From contig NZ_CP019427.1 of assembly GCF_009834545.1 (NCBI RefSeq), positions 1,323,001 through 1,387,000 of the forward strand: a stretch of 64,000 nucleotides of DNA, written 5' to 3'. A program made the translations under genes and the position numbers. Of this stretch, positions 37,761 to 46,374 are shown one piece after another. The stretch's first letter is position 1, and each line of letters opens with the position of its first letter. The DNA is from Pseudomonas sp. S04 (GTDB taxonomy: Bacteria; Pseudomonadota; Gammaproteobacteria; Pseudomonadales; Pseudomonadaceae). The notes below the pieces were generated by a model that saw nothing but the letters and a program-made list of their open reading frames with translations, was not told where the DNA came from and did no database searches.

Positions 37761-38618
37761 ATGGCAGAAATCCTTTCGCTGCACGATGCAGTGAAGCAAT
37801 TCGTGAATGATGGTGACACGGTCGCCCTCGAAGGCTTCACTCACCTGATTCCAACCGCAGCGGGTCATGAAATCATTCGTCAGGGAAAAAAACACCTGAC
37901 CCTGGTGCGCATGACCCCCGACCTGGTCTACGACCAGTTGATCGGTGCCGGTTGCGCACGCAAGCTGATTTTCTCCTGGGGCGGTAACCCTGGCGTGGGG
38001 TCGCTGCAACGTCTGCGCGATGCCGTCGAGAAGCAATGGCCCCAGCCACTGGAAATCGAAGAACACAGCCACGCGGACCTGGCCAATGCCTACGTCGCGG
38101 GCGCCTCGGGACTGCCGTTCGCCGTATTGCGCGCCTACGCCGGTTCCGACCTGCCCAAGGTCAACCCGCTGATCAAGACCGTGACCTGCCCCTTCACCGG
38201 CGAAGTGCTGGCAGCGGTGCCGTCGGTGCGCCCGGATGTGACGGTGATCCACGCACAAAAGGCCGACCGCAAGGGCAACGTGTTGCTCTGGGGCATCCTC
38301 GGCGTGCAGAAGGAAGCGGCGCTGGCGGCCAAGCGTTGCATCGTTACTGTCGAAGAAATCGTCGATGACCTCAAGGCTCCGATGAATGCCTGCGTCCTGC
38401 CGACCTGGGCCCTGAGTGCGGTCTGCCATGTGCCGGGTGGGGCGCATCCGTCCTACGCCCACGGTTACACCGAGCGCGATAACCGTTTCTACCAAGCCTG
38501 GGACCCGATTGCCCGCGACCGTGAGACCTTCACCGCGTGGATCAATGAGTACATCCACGGCAGCGCTGACTTCAGTGAATTCCAGGCCAAGTTGGCGCGT
38601 GCTTCGGAGGCCAAATAA
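37761..38618 (+). CDS. pcaI: 3-oxoadipate CoA-transferase subunit A
   Basis: The product is 285 aa. PcaI and PcaJ form the enzyme that moves CoA from succinyl-CoA to beta-ketoadipate. The motif EGFTHLIPTAAGHEIIRQG near the start and SWGGNPGVGSLQRLRDA are characteristic. It overlaps pcaJ by one base (TAATG), so the two subunits are translated in a coupled way. PcaR sites precede it. Confidence 0.95.
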   Translation: MAEILSLHDAVKQFVNDGDTVALEGFTHLIPTAAGHEIIRQGKKHLTLVRMTPDLVYDQLIGAGCARKLIFSWGGNPGVGSLQRLRDAVEKQWPQPLEIEEHSHADLANAYVAGASGLPFAVLRAYAGSDLPKVNPLIKTVTCPFTGEVLAAVPSVRPDVTVIHAQKADRKGNVLLWGILGVQKEAALAAKRCIVTVEEIVDDLKAPMNACVLPTWALSAVCHVPGGAHPSYAHGYTERDNRFYQAWDPIARDRETFTAWINEYIHGSADFSEFQAKLARASEAK

Positions 38619-39397
38619 TGACTTACTCCACCAATGAAATGATGACCGTGGCCGCCGCCCGCCGCCTGAAAAACGGTTCGGTGTGCTTCGTCGGCATCGG
38701 CTTGCCCTCCAAAGCCGCCAACCTGGCGCGCCTGACGTCTTCGCCGGACGTGGTGCTGATCTACGAATCGGGTCCGATTGGCGCCAAACCCAGTGTGCTG
38801 CCGCTGTCCATCGGTGATGGCGAACTGGCCGAAACCGCTGACACTGTGGTGCCGACCGGGGAGATTTTCCGTTACTGGCTGCAAGGCGGGCGCATCGACG
38901 TCGGCTTCCTGGGGGCGGCTCAGGTCGACCGGTTCGGCAACATCAACACCACGGTGGTCGGTGACTACCATCAGCCCAAGGTTCGTTTGCCCGGTGCCGG
39001 CGGCGCCCCGGAGATCGCCGGTTCGGCGAAAAGCGTGCTGATCATTCTCAAGCAGTCGGCCCGTTCGTTCGTCGACAAGCTGGACTTCATCACCTCGGTC
39101 GGTCACGGCGAAGGCGGCGACTCGCGCCAGCGCCTCGGCCTGCCAGGGGCTGGACCGGTGGGCATCATCACCGACCTGTGCATCATGGAGCCGGAAGCCG
39201 GCACCCATGAGTTCGTGGTCACAGCGCTGCACCCGGGGGTGACCCGCGAGCAAGTGGTGGCGGCGACCGGTTGGGCCATCCGTTTTGCCGAGCAGGTGCA
39301 GCAGACCGCCGAGCCGACAGCGGTCGAGCTCGCGGCCTTGCGCGATCTGGAAGCACGGACCGCCGCCGCCCACGGCCAGGCACCGGGAGAAGCATGA
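38618..39397 (+). CDS. pcaJ: 3-oxoadipate CoA-transferase subunit B
   Basis: The product is 259 aa. The active-site glutamate of family I CoA-transferases lies in LIYESGPIGAKP (about 46-57). The FVGIGLPSKAANLARL region and the GGRIDVGFLGAAQVD motif are typical. It pairs with PcaI. The stop codon overlaps the start of pcaF. Confidence 0.95.
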   Translation: MTYSTNEMMTVAAARRLKNGSVCFVGIGLPSKAANLARLTSSPDVVLIYESGPIGAKPSVLPLSIGDGELAETADTVVPTGEIFRYWLQGGRIDVGFLGAAQVDRFGNINTTVVGDYHQPKVRLPGAGGAPEIAGSAKSVLIILKQSARSFVDKLDFITSVGHGEGGDSRQRLGLPGAGPVGIITDLCIMEPEAGTHEFVVTALHPGVTREQVVAATGWAIRFAEQVQQTAEPTAVELAALRDLEARTAAAHGQAPGEA

Positions 39398-40599
39398 TGC
39401 GCGAGGTGTATATCTGCGACGCGATTCGCACCCCCATCGGCCGCTTTGGTGGCGGCTTGTCCAGCGTGCGTGCCGACGACCTGGCCGCGGTGCCGATCAA
39501 GGCCTTGATCGAGCGTAACCCGGGCGTTGACTGGAGCGCGGTGGACGAGGTGTTCCTCGGCTGCGCCAACCAGGCCGGTGAAGACAACCGGAACGTCGCG
39601 CGCATGGCCTTGTTGCTGGCCGGATTGCCGCAGAGCATTCCCGGGGTGACCCTCAACCGCCTCTGTGCCTCGGGTATGGATGCCATTGGCACCGCCTTCC
39701 GGGCGATTGCCAGCGGCGAGATGGAGCTGGCGATTGCCGGTGGCGTCGAGTCGATGTCCCGCGCACCCTTTGTCATGGGCAAGGCCGACGCGGCGTTCTC
39801 GCGCGGCATGAAACTGGAAGACACCACCATTGGCTGGCGCTTCATCAATCCCTTGATGAAAGCCCAGTACGGCGTGGACGCGATGCCGCAGACCGCCGAC
39901 AACGTGGCGGACGACTACGGGGTTTCGCGCGCGGATCAGGACGCCTTTGCCCTGCGCAGCCAGCAACGTACTGCGGCGGCGCAGGCAGTAGGCTTTTTCG
40001 CCGAAGAAATCGTCCCGGTGCGTATTGCCCACAAGAAAGGCGAAAGCCTGGTAGAGCAGGACGAGCATCCCCGGGCCGACACCACCCTGGAAACCCTGGG
40101 CAAGCTCAAGCCAGTCAATGGCCCGGACAAAACTGTCACCGCCGGCAACGCGTCGGGCGTCAACGATGGTGCGGCGGCGATGATCCTGGCGTCCGCCGAA
40201 GCGGTGAAGAAACACGGCCTGACTGCGCGGGCCAAAGTGCTCGGCATGGCCAGTGCCGGCGTAGCTCCTCGAGTCATGGGCATCGGCCCGGTGCCAGCGG
40301 TGCGCAAGCTGATCGAGCGTCTGGGTGTGGCGATCAGCGATTTCGACGTGATCGAACTCAATGAAGCCTTCGCCAGCCAGGGCCTGGCGGTGCTGCGTGA
40401 ACTGGGCCTGGCTGACGACGCGGCGCAGGTCAACCCCAACGGCGGCGCCATTGCCTTGGGACATCCATTGGGCATGAGCGGGGCGCGACTGGTGTTGACG
40501 GCCCTGCATCAACTGGAAAAAACCGGCGGTAAAAAAGCCTTGGCGACCATGTGTGTGGGTGTCGGCCAAGGCCTGGCGCTGGCGATCGAACGGGTCTGA
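39397..40599 (+). CDS. pcaF: 3-oxoadipyl-CoA thiolase
   Basis: The product is 400 aa. PcaF cleaves beta-ketoadipyl-CoA with CoA to succinyl-CoA and acetyl-CoA. The nucleophile Cys is in NRLCASGMD (about Cys90). GHPLGMSGAR gives the catalytic His, and CVGVGQG the second Cys near the C-terminus. ATGATG occurs at the start; I chose the second ATG at 39397 because GGGAGA stands at better spacing. The first ATG overlaps the pcaJ stop. Confidence 0.96.
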   Translation: MREVYICDAIRTPIGRFGGGLSSVRADDLAAVPIKALIERNPGVDWSAVDEVFLGCANQAGEDNRNVARMALLLAGLPQSIPGVTLNRLCASGMDAIGTAFRAIASGEMELAIAGGVESMSRAPFVMGKADAAFSRGMKLEDTTIGWRFINPLMKAQYGVDAMPQTADNVADDYGVSRADQDAFALRSQQRTAAAQAVGFFAEEIVPVRIAHKKGESLVEQDEHPRADTTLETLGKLKPVNGPDKTVTAGNASGVNDGAAAMILASAEAVKKHGLTARAKVLGMASAGVAPRVMGIGPVPAVRKLIERLGVAISDFDVIELNEAFASQGLAVLRELGLADDAAQVNPNGGAIALGHPLGMSGARLVLTALHQLEKTGGKKALATMCVGVGQGLALAIERV

Positions 40600-40607
40600 C
40601 CACCCCG

Positions 40608-40654
40608 TGGGCAAGCCCTGCTCCCGTAGGAGCAAGGCTTGCCCGCGAAGGCGT
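40608..40654. repeat. REP palindrome after pcaF
   Basis: GGGCAAGCCCTGCTCCC and its inverted partner GGAGCAAGGCTTGCCC form a long hairpin, followed by GCGAAGGCG. It is a Pseudomonas REP element that may also end the pcaIJF transcript. Confidence 0.8.
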
Positions 40655-40751
40655 CATCACAGACGCGCAATTGCCTGAATGAGTGATTCCAGGGAACAGG
40701 AGTGTTGCAAAGTGTGTCTAGACTCTCACTGTCCCCATCGAGTGTAAAACC

Positions 40752-42047
40752 ATGACATCTATGACAAGCCACTACACCGCTGAAGAGCGGGGTAAAAGAA
40801 TATTTGCGATTGTCGGGGCTTCCTCCGGCAACCTGGTCGAATGGTTCGACTTCTACGTGTATGCGTTTTGCGCGATCTACTTCGCGCCAGCCTTCTTCCC
40901 CTCCGACAATCCCACGGTGCAACTGGTCAACACTGCCGGCGTGTTCGCTGCCGGGTTCCTGATGCGCCCCATCGGTGGTTGGTTGTTCGGCCGGGTAGCC
41001 GACAAGCACGGACGCAAGAATTCGATGATGATCTCGGTGCTGATGATGTGCGCCGGGTCTCTGCTGATCGCCTGTCTGCCGACCTACAAGGACATTGGCG
41101 TCTGGGCGCCGATCCTGCTGCTGGTCGCCCGGCTGTTCCAGGGTCTGTCGGTGGGTGGTGAGTACGGCACCACCGCGACCTATATGAGTGAAGTGGCGCT
41201 CAAGGGTCAGCGCGGTTTCTTTGCCTCGTTCCAGTACGTGACCCTGATTGGCGGGCAACTGCTGGCGGTGTTGCTGGTGGTGATCCTGCAGCAGTTCCTG
41301 TCCGAGGATGAATTGCGCGCCTGGGGCTGGCGGATTCCATTTGTCGTGGGGGCGGTTGCCGCGGTGATTTCGTTGCTGCTGCGTCGCTCGCTCAAGGAAA
41401 CCACCAGCAAGGAAATGCGCGAAGACAAGGACGCCGGGAGCATCCGTGCGTTGTTCCGCGATCACAAGGCCGCCTTCATCACAGTGCTGGGCTACACCGC
41501 CGGCGGCTCGCTGATTTTCTACACCTTTACCACCTATATGCAGAAGTACCTGGTGAACACCGCCGGGATGCACGCCAAGACCGCCAGCTACATCATGACT
41601 GGGGCGCTGTTCCTTTATATGTGCATGCAACCGCTTTTCGGCATGCTGGCCGACAAGATCGGTCGACGTAGTTCGATGCTCTGGTTCGGTGCCCTGGGCA
41701 CGCTGTGCACGGTGCCGATCCTGCTGAGCCTGAAGTCAGTCACTAGCCCGTTCCTGGCCTTCGTACTGATTACCCTGGCGCTGGCGATCGTGAGCTTTTA
41801 CACCTCCATCAGCGGTCTGGTGAAAGCCGAAATGTTCCCGCCACAAGTGCGCGCCCTGGGTGTGGGCCTGGCCTACGCGGTGGCCAACGCGATCTTCGGC
41901 GGGTCGGCGGAGTACGTGGCCCTGAGCTTGAAGTCGGTGGGCATGGAAAACTCGTTCTACTGGTACGTGACGGTGATGATGGCCATCGCGTTCCTGTTCA
42001 GCCTGCGCTTGCCCAAGCAGGCAGCGTATCTGCATCACGACCTTTGA
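40752..42047 (+). CDS. pcaT: MFS transporter of the metabolite:H+ symporter family, PcaT
   Basis: The product is 431 aa with twelve helices. [14 protein letters not shown] (about 27-40), [14 protein letters not shown] (loop 2-3) and [21 protein letters not shown] (about 126-146) are typical of KgtP/PcaT-type dicarboxylate symporters. The location between pcaF and pcaD indicates uptake of beta-ketoadipate or alpha-ketoglutarate. The name rests on context. Confidence 0.88.
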   Translation: MTSMTSHYTAEERGKRIFAIVGASSGNLVEWFDFYVYAFCAIYFAPAFFPSDNPTVQLVNTAGVFAAGFLMRPIGGWLFGRVADKHGRKNSMMISVLMMCAGSLLIACLPTYKDIGVWAPILLLVARLFQGLSVGGEYGTTATYMSEVALKGQRGFFASFQYVTLIGGQLLAVLLVVILQQFLSEDELRAWGWRIPFVVGAVAAVISLLLRRSLKETTSKEMREDKDAGSIRALFRDHKAAFITVLGYTAGGSLIFYTFTTYMQKYLVNTAGMHAKTASYIMTGALFLYMCMQPLFGMLADKIGRRSSMLWFGALGTLCTVPILLSLKSVTSPFLAFVLITLALAIVSFYTSISGLVKAEMFPPQVRALGVGLAYAVANAIFGGSAEYVALSLKSVGMENSFYWYVTVMMAIAFLFSLRLPKQAAYLHHDL

Positions 42048-42119
42048 CCGGCCGGCGCGCGTCTGAATCGGGCGCGCGCTGTCCGCACACCTGGCCCTGG
42101 CGGTCTCAAGGAGAAAACT

Positions 42120-42911
42120 GTGGCATTTGTACAACTGGCCGACGGCGAACTGCACTACCAACTCGACGGACCCGAACACGCCCCGGTATTGGTGCTGTCC
42201 AACTCACTGGGCACTGACCTGCACATGTGGGATGGGCAGATCCCGTTATTTGCCGAGCATTTTCGGGTATTACGTTTCGACACCCGTGGGCATGGTCGTT
42301 CGCTGGTGACGCCTGGGCCTTACAGCATCGAGCAACTGGGCCGTGACGTGCTGGCCCTGCTGGACGCCTTGCATATCGAGCGCGCGCATTTCTGCGGTTT
42401 GTCGATGGGCGGCTTGATCGGCCAGTGGCTGGCGATCAATGCCAGCGAGCGCCTGTTGTCACTGGTGGTGTGCAACACCGCGGCGAAGATTGGCGAGCCG
42501 GCCATCTGGGACCCGCGCATTGAAATGGTCCTGCGCGATGGCGCAGCGGCGATGGTGGCCCTGGGCGATGCCTCCATTGCGCGCTGGTTCACCGCGGATT
42601 TCGCCGCGACCAATCCGGCGGCGACCAAGCGGATCACTGACATGCTGGCCGCGACGTCGCCACAAGGTTATGCGGCCAATTGCGCAGCGGTACGGGATGC
42701 TGATTTGCGTGAGCAACTGACGGCGATCCAGGTGCCGACGCTGGTGATTGCCGGCACTGAAGATGCGGTCACGCCGCCGGCCGGTGGACACTTCATCGAG
42801 CAGCGGGTGGCCGGTGCGCACTATGCCGAGTTCTATGCTGCGCACCTGTCCAACGTGCAGGCAGGCGATGCGTTCAGCCACTGTGTGCTGAACTTCCTGC
42901 GGGCCATCTGA
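42120..42911 (+). CDS. pcaD: 3-oxoadipate enol-lactonase
   Basis: The product is 263 aa, an alpha/beta hydrolase. It opens beta-ketoadipate enol-lactone to beta-ketoadipate. The nucleophile elbow is CGLSMGG (about Ser96). The Asp is likely in GTEDAVTPP and the His in AAHLSNVQ near 242. It starts at GTG with AAGGAG 8 bases upstream. In many pseudomonads pcaB precedes and pcaC follows pcaD; here pcaT is only 72 bases upstream and an unrelated gene follows. Confidence 0.94.
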   Translation: MAFVQLADGELHYQLDGPEHAPVLVLSNSLGTDLHMWDGQIPLFAEHFRVLRFDTRGHGRSLVTPGPYSIEQLGRDVLALLDALHIERAHFCGLSMGGLIGQWLAINASERLLSLVVCNTAAKIGEPAIWDPRIEMVLRDGAAAMVALGDASIARWFTADFAATNPAATKRITDMLAATSPQGYAANCAAVRDADLREQLTAIQVPTLVIAGTEDAVTPPAGGHFIEQRVAGAHYAEFYAAHLSNVQAGDAFSHCVLNFLRAI

Positions 42912-42933
42912 GGCGCTGGAACCTGCGGCGCAT

Positions 42934-43833
42934 TCAGTGCTTGTCGCGGCCCCAGATCCAGTTCCACGCCCCGGGCAATCGCGCGGGGTCATTGGCATCG
43001 CGCAGGGTGCGGGCCATGGCTGCGCGCTGCAAGGCGGCCGAGTCTTCATAGAACGGTTTGGCTGCCAGGGGCACGTGGGTTTGCTCGGCACTGTCGAGCA
43101 GAATCTGCAGGTACTCCTGCATGTGCCGGGCGGTATAGCGATTGAGGTCGTGAAACGTCACCACCACCGGAATCACGCCATCAACGGTCGGCAACTCGCC
43201 CTTGGCGATCCGCTCGCGGGTTTCTGACAGCTGCCTGAGCAGGTTGGCGCGTCGACGTGGACTGGCGGTGATCCCCCACACCTTGCCGTCATTGGCGCTC
43301 AAGTCAGTCAACAACACCTGCAGGCCATGCCGTTGATAGGCGGCGAAGGTGCGCGCGTCGTAGCTCCAGAACGGCGGGCGCACCAGGCTTGGTGCTGCGC
43401 CGGTGATCACGGTGATGTCGTCGGTGCCCCAGGTGAGCGACTGTTCGAGTACTTGCGGATCAAGAGAGCGATGATTGCTGTGCCACGGCGTGGCGGTGTG
43501 GAAGCCCAGGATGTGGCCAGCCGCGTGTTCACGCAGCATGGTTTTGCGCCCCCGTTCACTGCCGCCGGCCCGTGGCGCGCGAGTCTGGACAAAAAACACC
43601 GCCTTGATGCCTGGCTGAATCGGGTTGTTGGCCAGCACCTCAAGTACCGCCCGGCTCGGATTGGCCCAGCCGGAGGCGCTGGGGCCATCGTCGAAAGTGA
43701 GCAGGAAGCGGATCGGCGGGGATGCCTGCAAGCGTTGCTCGGTTTGCGGCGTCAGGGCGATCGGTGGACTGATGCAACCACTGAGACCGAGCGCAAGGGC
43801 GAGCACAGAGACAACGGTGAGGATCAATTTCAT
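42934..43833 (-). CDS. polysaccharide deacetylase-family lipoprotein
   Basis: The product is 299 aa. The lipobox is LSGC with Cys20. The NodB-type domain shows LLTFDDGPSASG (about 48-59, with the catalytic Asp-Asp) and GFHTATPWHSNHRSLD (about 116-131, with the metal His residues). RPPFWSYD and the later TFHDLN complete the motif set. It is a metal-dependent de-N-acetylase-like protein anchored in the envelope. The polymer it acts on is unknown. It converges with pcaD. Confidence 0.85.
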   Translation of the reverse strand: MKLILTVVSVLALALGLSGCISPPIALTPQTEQRLQASPPIRFLLTFDDGPSASGWANPSRAVLEVLANNPIQPGIKAVFFVQTRAPRAGGSERGRKTMLREHAAGHILGFHTATPWHSNHRSLDPQVLEQSLTWGTDDITVITGAAPSLVRPPFWSYDARTFAAYQRHGLQVLLTDLSANDGKVWGITASPRRRANLLRQLSETRERIAKGELPTVDGVIPVVVTFHDLNRYTARHMQEYLQILLDSAEQTHVPLAAKPFYEDSAALQRAAMARTLRDANDPARLPGAWNWIWGRDKH

Positions 43834-44228
43834 AGTGTTGAGGTGACCGGCGACAAATCAGCAGAGGTGCAACCTGTTGGCGTGCAGTCATTCACCACAC
43901 GCCAAGGCGGTCGCTCCCGGGGAGGTCTCCATGGGAACGTCACGACACTGAAGGGTTCAGCAGGCCGGGGTGATTATATCGAGTCAGGGCAGGTTGATGG
44001 GGTAACTGACGGTTCACCGATTCTTTTAATCGGCGAAAGTGGAATCTTGGCGATAATCGAACGAAAGTGTGTTATCGCGAATTAGTATTTGTATTGATTT
44101 TTCAAATGTTGTTTGCGCGGGCTGTTGTCAACTATTAGATCTGATAGTTGTTGTGCTGGTTTTTATGGGTTAGGTTTTTATTGTGTTGTCCAGGAGTGAT
44201 TAACTAACGTTTTAAGCAGGAGGTTGTC
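43834..44228. other. AT-rich intergenic region before the interrupted gene
   Basis: This 395-base gap becomes clearly AT-rich from about 44060. It contains GCGATAATCGAAC at 44050-44062, which resembles a PcaR box, and AGGAGG at 44218-44223 that belongs to the next gene. No coding frame is seen. Confidence 0.55.
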
Positions 44229-44386
44229 ATGGATTTTTCAAGGGCGGAGAGCGGGCTGCCAGTTATTGATGGGAAAGATTTACAACCTATATCGGGAAGG
44301 TTACATGGCACTCTCAAGGTGCAAGGTGCAGAAGATATTGCTGTTACAGCAACGAGTTTGTATTTTTATTGGGTCAAGGAACCCCC

Positions 44387-44394
44387 TTATTTTT
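44387..44394. repeat. target-site duplication of the ISL3 element, left
   Basis: TTATTTTT directly flanks the left end of the element and is repeated at 45703-45710. Eight bases is the usual duplication length for ISL3. Confidence 0.9.
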
Positions 44395-44400
44395 GGTTCT

Positions 44401-45606
44401 TCACGGATTACCGGGAAAGACGCTCTTGATCTTCATGAAAAAGAATTCGCTGTCCCGGTAACCGTACGCCATCCGCTTGATGACCTTTATTCGATTGTTT
44501 ATTCCTTCCAACTGACCGGTGTGCATCGGCCAGCGAACCCGGCTGACGATGCCCCGCCAGTAACCCTTTAGCCGTTTGGCGAACTGGATCAGAGCTGGTA
44601 TTTCGCTTTCGTGCGCATGGCGCAGCCATTGCTTCCAGGCCGATCGCCAATCCCAGGCAGTACTCGGGGTCCAGAGTGTTTTGAGTTCAGCCTTCATCAA
44701 GTAGACCGTCATCAACGCTTGGTTGGCCGCCAGTAGATCCTCCAGGCGGACCTGTTGTTCCGGCGTTTTCAAGTTCTGCGGATTGCGCAGCAACAGCCAT
44801 CGCGCCTGCTTGATGACCTTGCGGGCAGGCTTGTCGTGACGCAACCGGTTAGCCTCGTCGACGCGGACCCGATCAATCACCTCTCGGCCATATTTGGCCA
44901 CCACATGGAAGAGGTCGTAGACCACTCGCGCGTTGGGACAGTGCTGACGAACCTCCAGGTCAAAAGCGGTGTTCATGTCCATCGCCACCGCTTCGATTCG
45001 AGCACAACCCTCTGGCCCCAGTTCTTCGAAGAAAGGCCTGATCGCTGCTCGGCTGCGACCTTCACCGATCCACAGCACTCGTCGTGTATCCGCATCCAGC
45101 ACCACGCTGGCGTAACGATGACCTTTGAACAGGGCGAACTCGTCCATCACCAGACGTCGCGGTTGCGCCTTTGGCAAAACGCTCAACGCCGCTTGCAAGG
45201 CTCGACGCTCCAGCAACCGAACGGTGTCCCAGTGCAGCCCAAACAGTTGAGCCACGTGCAGTGTGGGAAGGCGCTCGCAGGCTTGAATGACCGCCTCGGC
45301 CAGACGCCGCGTCATGCGGGCATAGCGGTCCAGCCAACTGACGGCCTCCATACGTTTACCGCAGTCACGACAGCCAACACGCCTGAGCAACACGCTGAGG
45401 CGCACCGCACGGCCGAGAATCGGTAAATCGCGGACGGTCCGCTCGCAATACTCATGCGTGGTTGAACAGGGTTTTTGGCAGCCGCTACAGGAAGGGAACC
45501 GGGTGGCGTGGGGAATCAGGTCGATCTGAAGCGCGTCGCCATCAGGCTTGATGGTGACGACAGAAAAGCCCTCCCAAAAAGGAAGGAAAGTATTAATATC
45601 GTGCAT
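44401..45606 (-). CDS. ISL3-family transposase
   Basis: The product is 401 aa. An N-terminal zinc ribbon is visible: CSGCQKPC, later CRDCGKRM (about 39-85). The DDE-type catalytic part has LVMDEFALFKGHRYASV (about 150-166) with the first Asp, VAMDMNTAFD (about 207-216) with the second, and the C-terminal GQLEGINNRIKVIKRMAYGYRD (about 365-385) with the catalytic Glu. These are ISL3 transposase hallmarks. The start codon directly follows a hairpin (45607-45669), and no clear ribosome site is free. Confidence 0.95.
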   Translation of the reverse strand: MHDINTFLPFWEGFSVVTIKPDGDALQIDLIPHATRFPSCSGCQKPCSTTHEYCERTVRDLPILGRAVRLSVLLRRVGCRDCGKRMEAVSWLDRYARMTRRLAEAVIQACERLPTLHVAQLFGLHWDTVRLLERRALQAALSVLPKAQPRRLVMDEFALFKGHRYASVVLDADTRRVLWIGEGRSRAAIRPFFEELGPEGCARIEAVAMDMNTAFDLEVRQHCPNARVVYDLFHVVAKYGREVIDRVRVDEANRLRHDKPARKVIKQARWLLLRNPQNLKTPEQQVRLEDLLAANQALMTVYLMKAELKTLWTPSTAWDWRSAWKQWLRHAHESEIPALIQFAKRLKGYWRGIVSRVRWPMHTGQLEGINNRIKVIKRMAYGYRDSEFFFMKIKSVFPGNP

Positions 45607-45669
45607 AAGAACGCCGTTTTGTTAGATGTGTTTGCTCGCACGAACATCATCAAGCAAATCGGCGTTCTT
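45607..45669 (-). promoter_or_regulatory. stem-loop directly upstream of the ISL3 transposase start
   Basis: AAGAACGCCG (45607-45616) pairs perfectly with CGGCGTTCTT (45660-45669), with a second pairing of GTTTGCT and AGCAAAT inside. On the minus strand the 3' arm ends at the base before the ATG. It probably limits translation from outside transcripts. Confidence 0.55.
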
Positions 45670-45702
45670 GTTTCTGTGTTTCCCGGGATTCCGTGAAGAA
45701 CC

Positions 45703-45710
45703 TTATTTTT
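45703..45710. repeat. target-site duplication of the ISL3 element, right
   Basis: This is the second TTATTTTT, directly outside the right inverted repeat. Confidence 0.9.
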
Positions 45711-46101
45711 TTCTGCTCGTAGAGGACACAAAAATCGGGATGGAGTTGACTCTCCGTGGTGACAAGCTCGAGGCAGAAAAAAGATACAGTATTGGTATGG
45801 AGCCTGGTGATGTGGAGGCGGGTTTCTTTTGGAAGGGGTCTACGGGGCATTCTCAGTCGGACAAGGTCGGGGGGCTGAATGTCATGTTCATTACGCCTGG
45901 AGAAGATTTTGAGACAATCGAAGGGTATTTTAGTTTTGGGTATAAAGAACTGGGTGAGGGGTTTGAGCGGCAAGTAGATTTTTCGTGCCCTAGCTTCTCC
46001 TTAAGAGTGCCGAAGTTAACGGTTTTGTGATCGGTATGTTGGTGTTGTGAAGTTGATGTGAGTCAGTGTGTTGGTCAATCAAGTCTAGTGCCAATAAAGA
46101 C

Positions 46102-46143
46102 CCGCGCCATGGAGCACGTATAGCTCAATGGCGTGGTTTTTTC
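46102..46143 (+). terminator. terminator after the interrupted gene
   Basis: CCGCGCCAT and ATGGCGTGG pair with one mismatch around GGAGCACGTATAGCTCA, followed by six T. Confidence 0.75.
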
Positions 46144-46309
46144 GTATTGCCAGATCAGAATATTTTTATCGCCAGTGGTTGTTCCTCCCTCGGCTAATAT
46201 TTCCCGGTTTGCTACTTGTCGCACGAACCACAACGTTACCGGCCGGCTGCGGATGGTTGCGGGGGAAGCAATCGCGGCCTATGGTCCATGCGAGGCATTG
46301 TCTGTGACT

Positions 46310-46327
46310 GGCAGGCCATGGCCTGCC
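46310..46327. promoter_or_regulatory. 18-bp perfect palindrome upstream of cbs
   Basis: GGCAGGCCATGGCCTGCC ends 47 bases before the ATG. It is an operator or leader hairpin candidate for the transsulfuration operon. Confidence 0.35.
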
Positions 46328-46374
46328 GCAGGTTACTGTCCATCCAGTGCGGATTCGCGCCACGAGGTGAAGAC

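Larger units (their letters stand above)
44395..45702 (-). mobile_element. intact ISL3-family insertion sequence, 1308 bp
   Basis: The element is bounded by imperfect inverted repeats of about 24 bases (GGTTCTTCACGGA with shared CCGGGAAA; 44395-44418 and 45679-45702) and by an 8-bp direct repeat TTATTTTT. It carries one transposase gene that reads leftward and whose stop codon lies inside the left inverted repeat. The intact frame and exact duplication indicate recent insertion. Confidence 0.93.
44229..46030 (+). pseudogene. gene of unknown function split by an ISL3-family element
   Basis: The first part (44229-44394) begins MDFSRAESGLPVIDGKD and has AGGAGG 5 bases before its ATG. The second part runs from 45711 to a TGA at 46030 and ends SLRVPKLTVL. 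Removing the element with one copy of the 8-bp duplication restores a single frame of 161 codons across the junction, reading ...EPPYFF-LLVEDTK... The ancestral protein looks beta-rich and soluble, without signal peptide. It is AT-richer than its neighbours and ends at a terminator, so it was probably acquired. I know no family for it. The first part alone would read on into the IS and stop at 44429. Confidence 0.8.
46031..46374. other. intergenic region before the cystathionine beta-synthase gene
   Basis: This 344-base gap contains the terminator at 46102-46143 and the palindrome at 46310-46327. Base composition returns to the GC-rich norm near 46220. No other gene is convincing. Confidence 0.55.
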
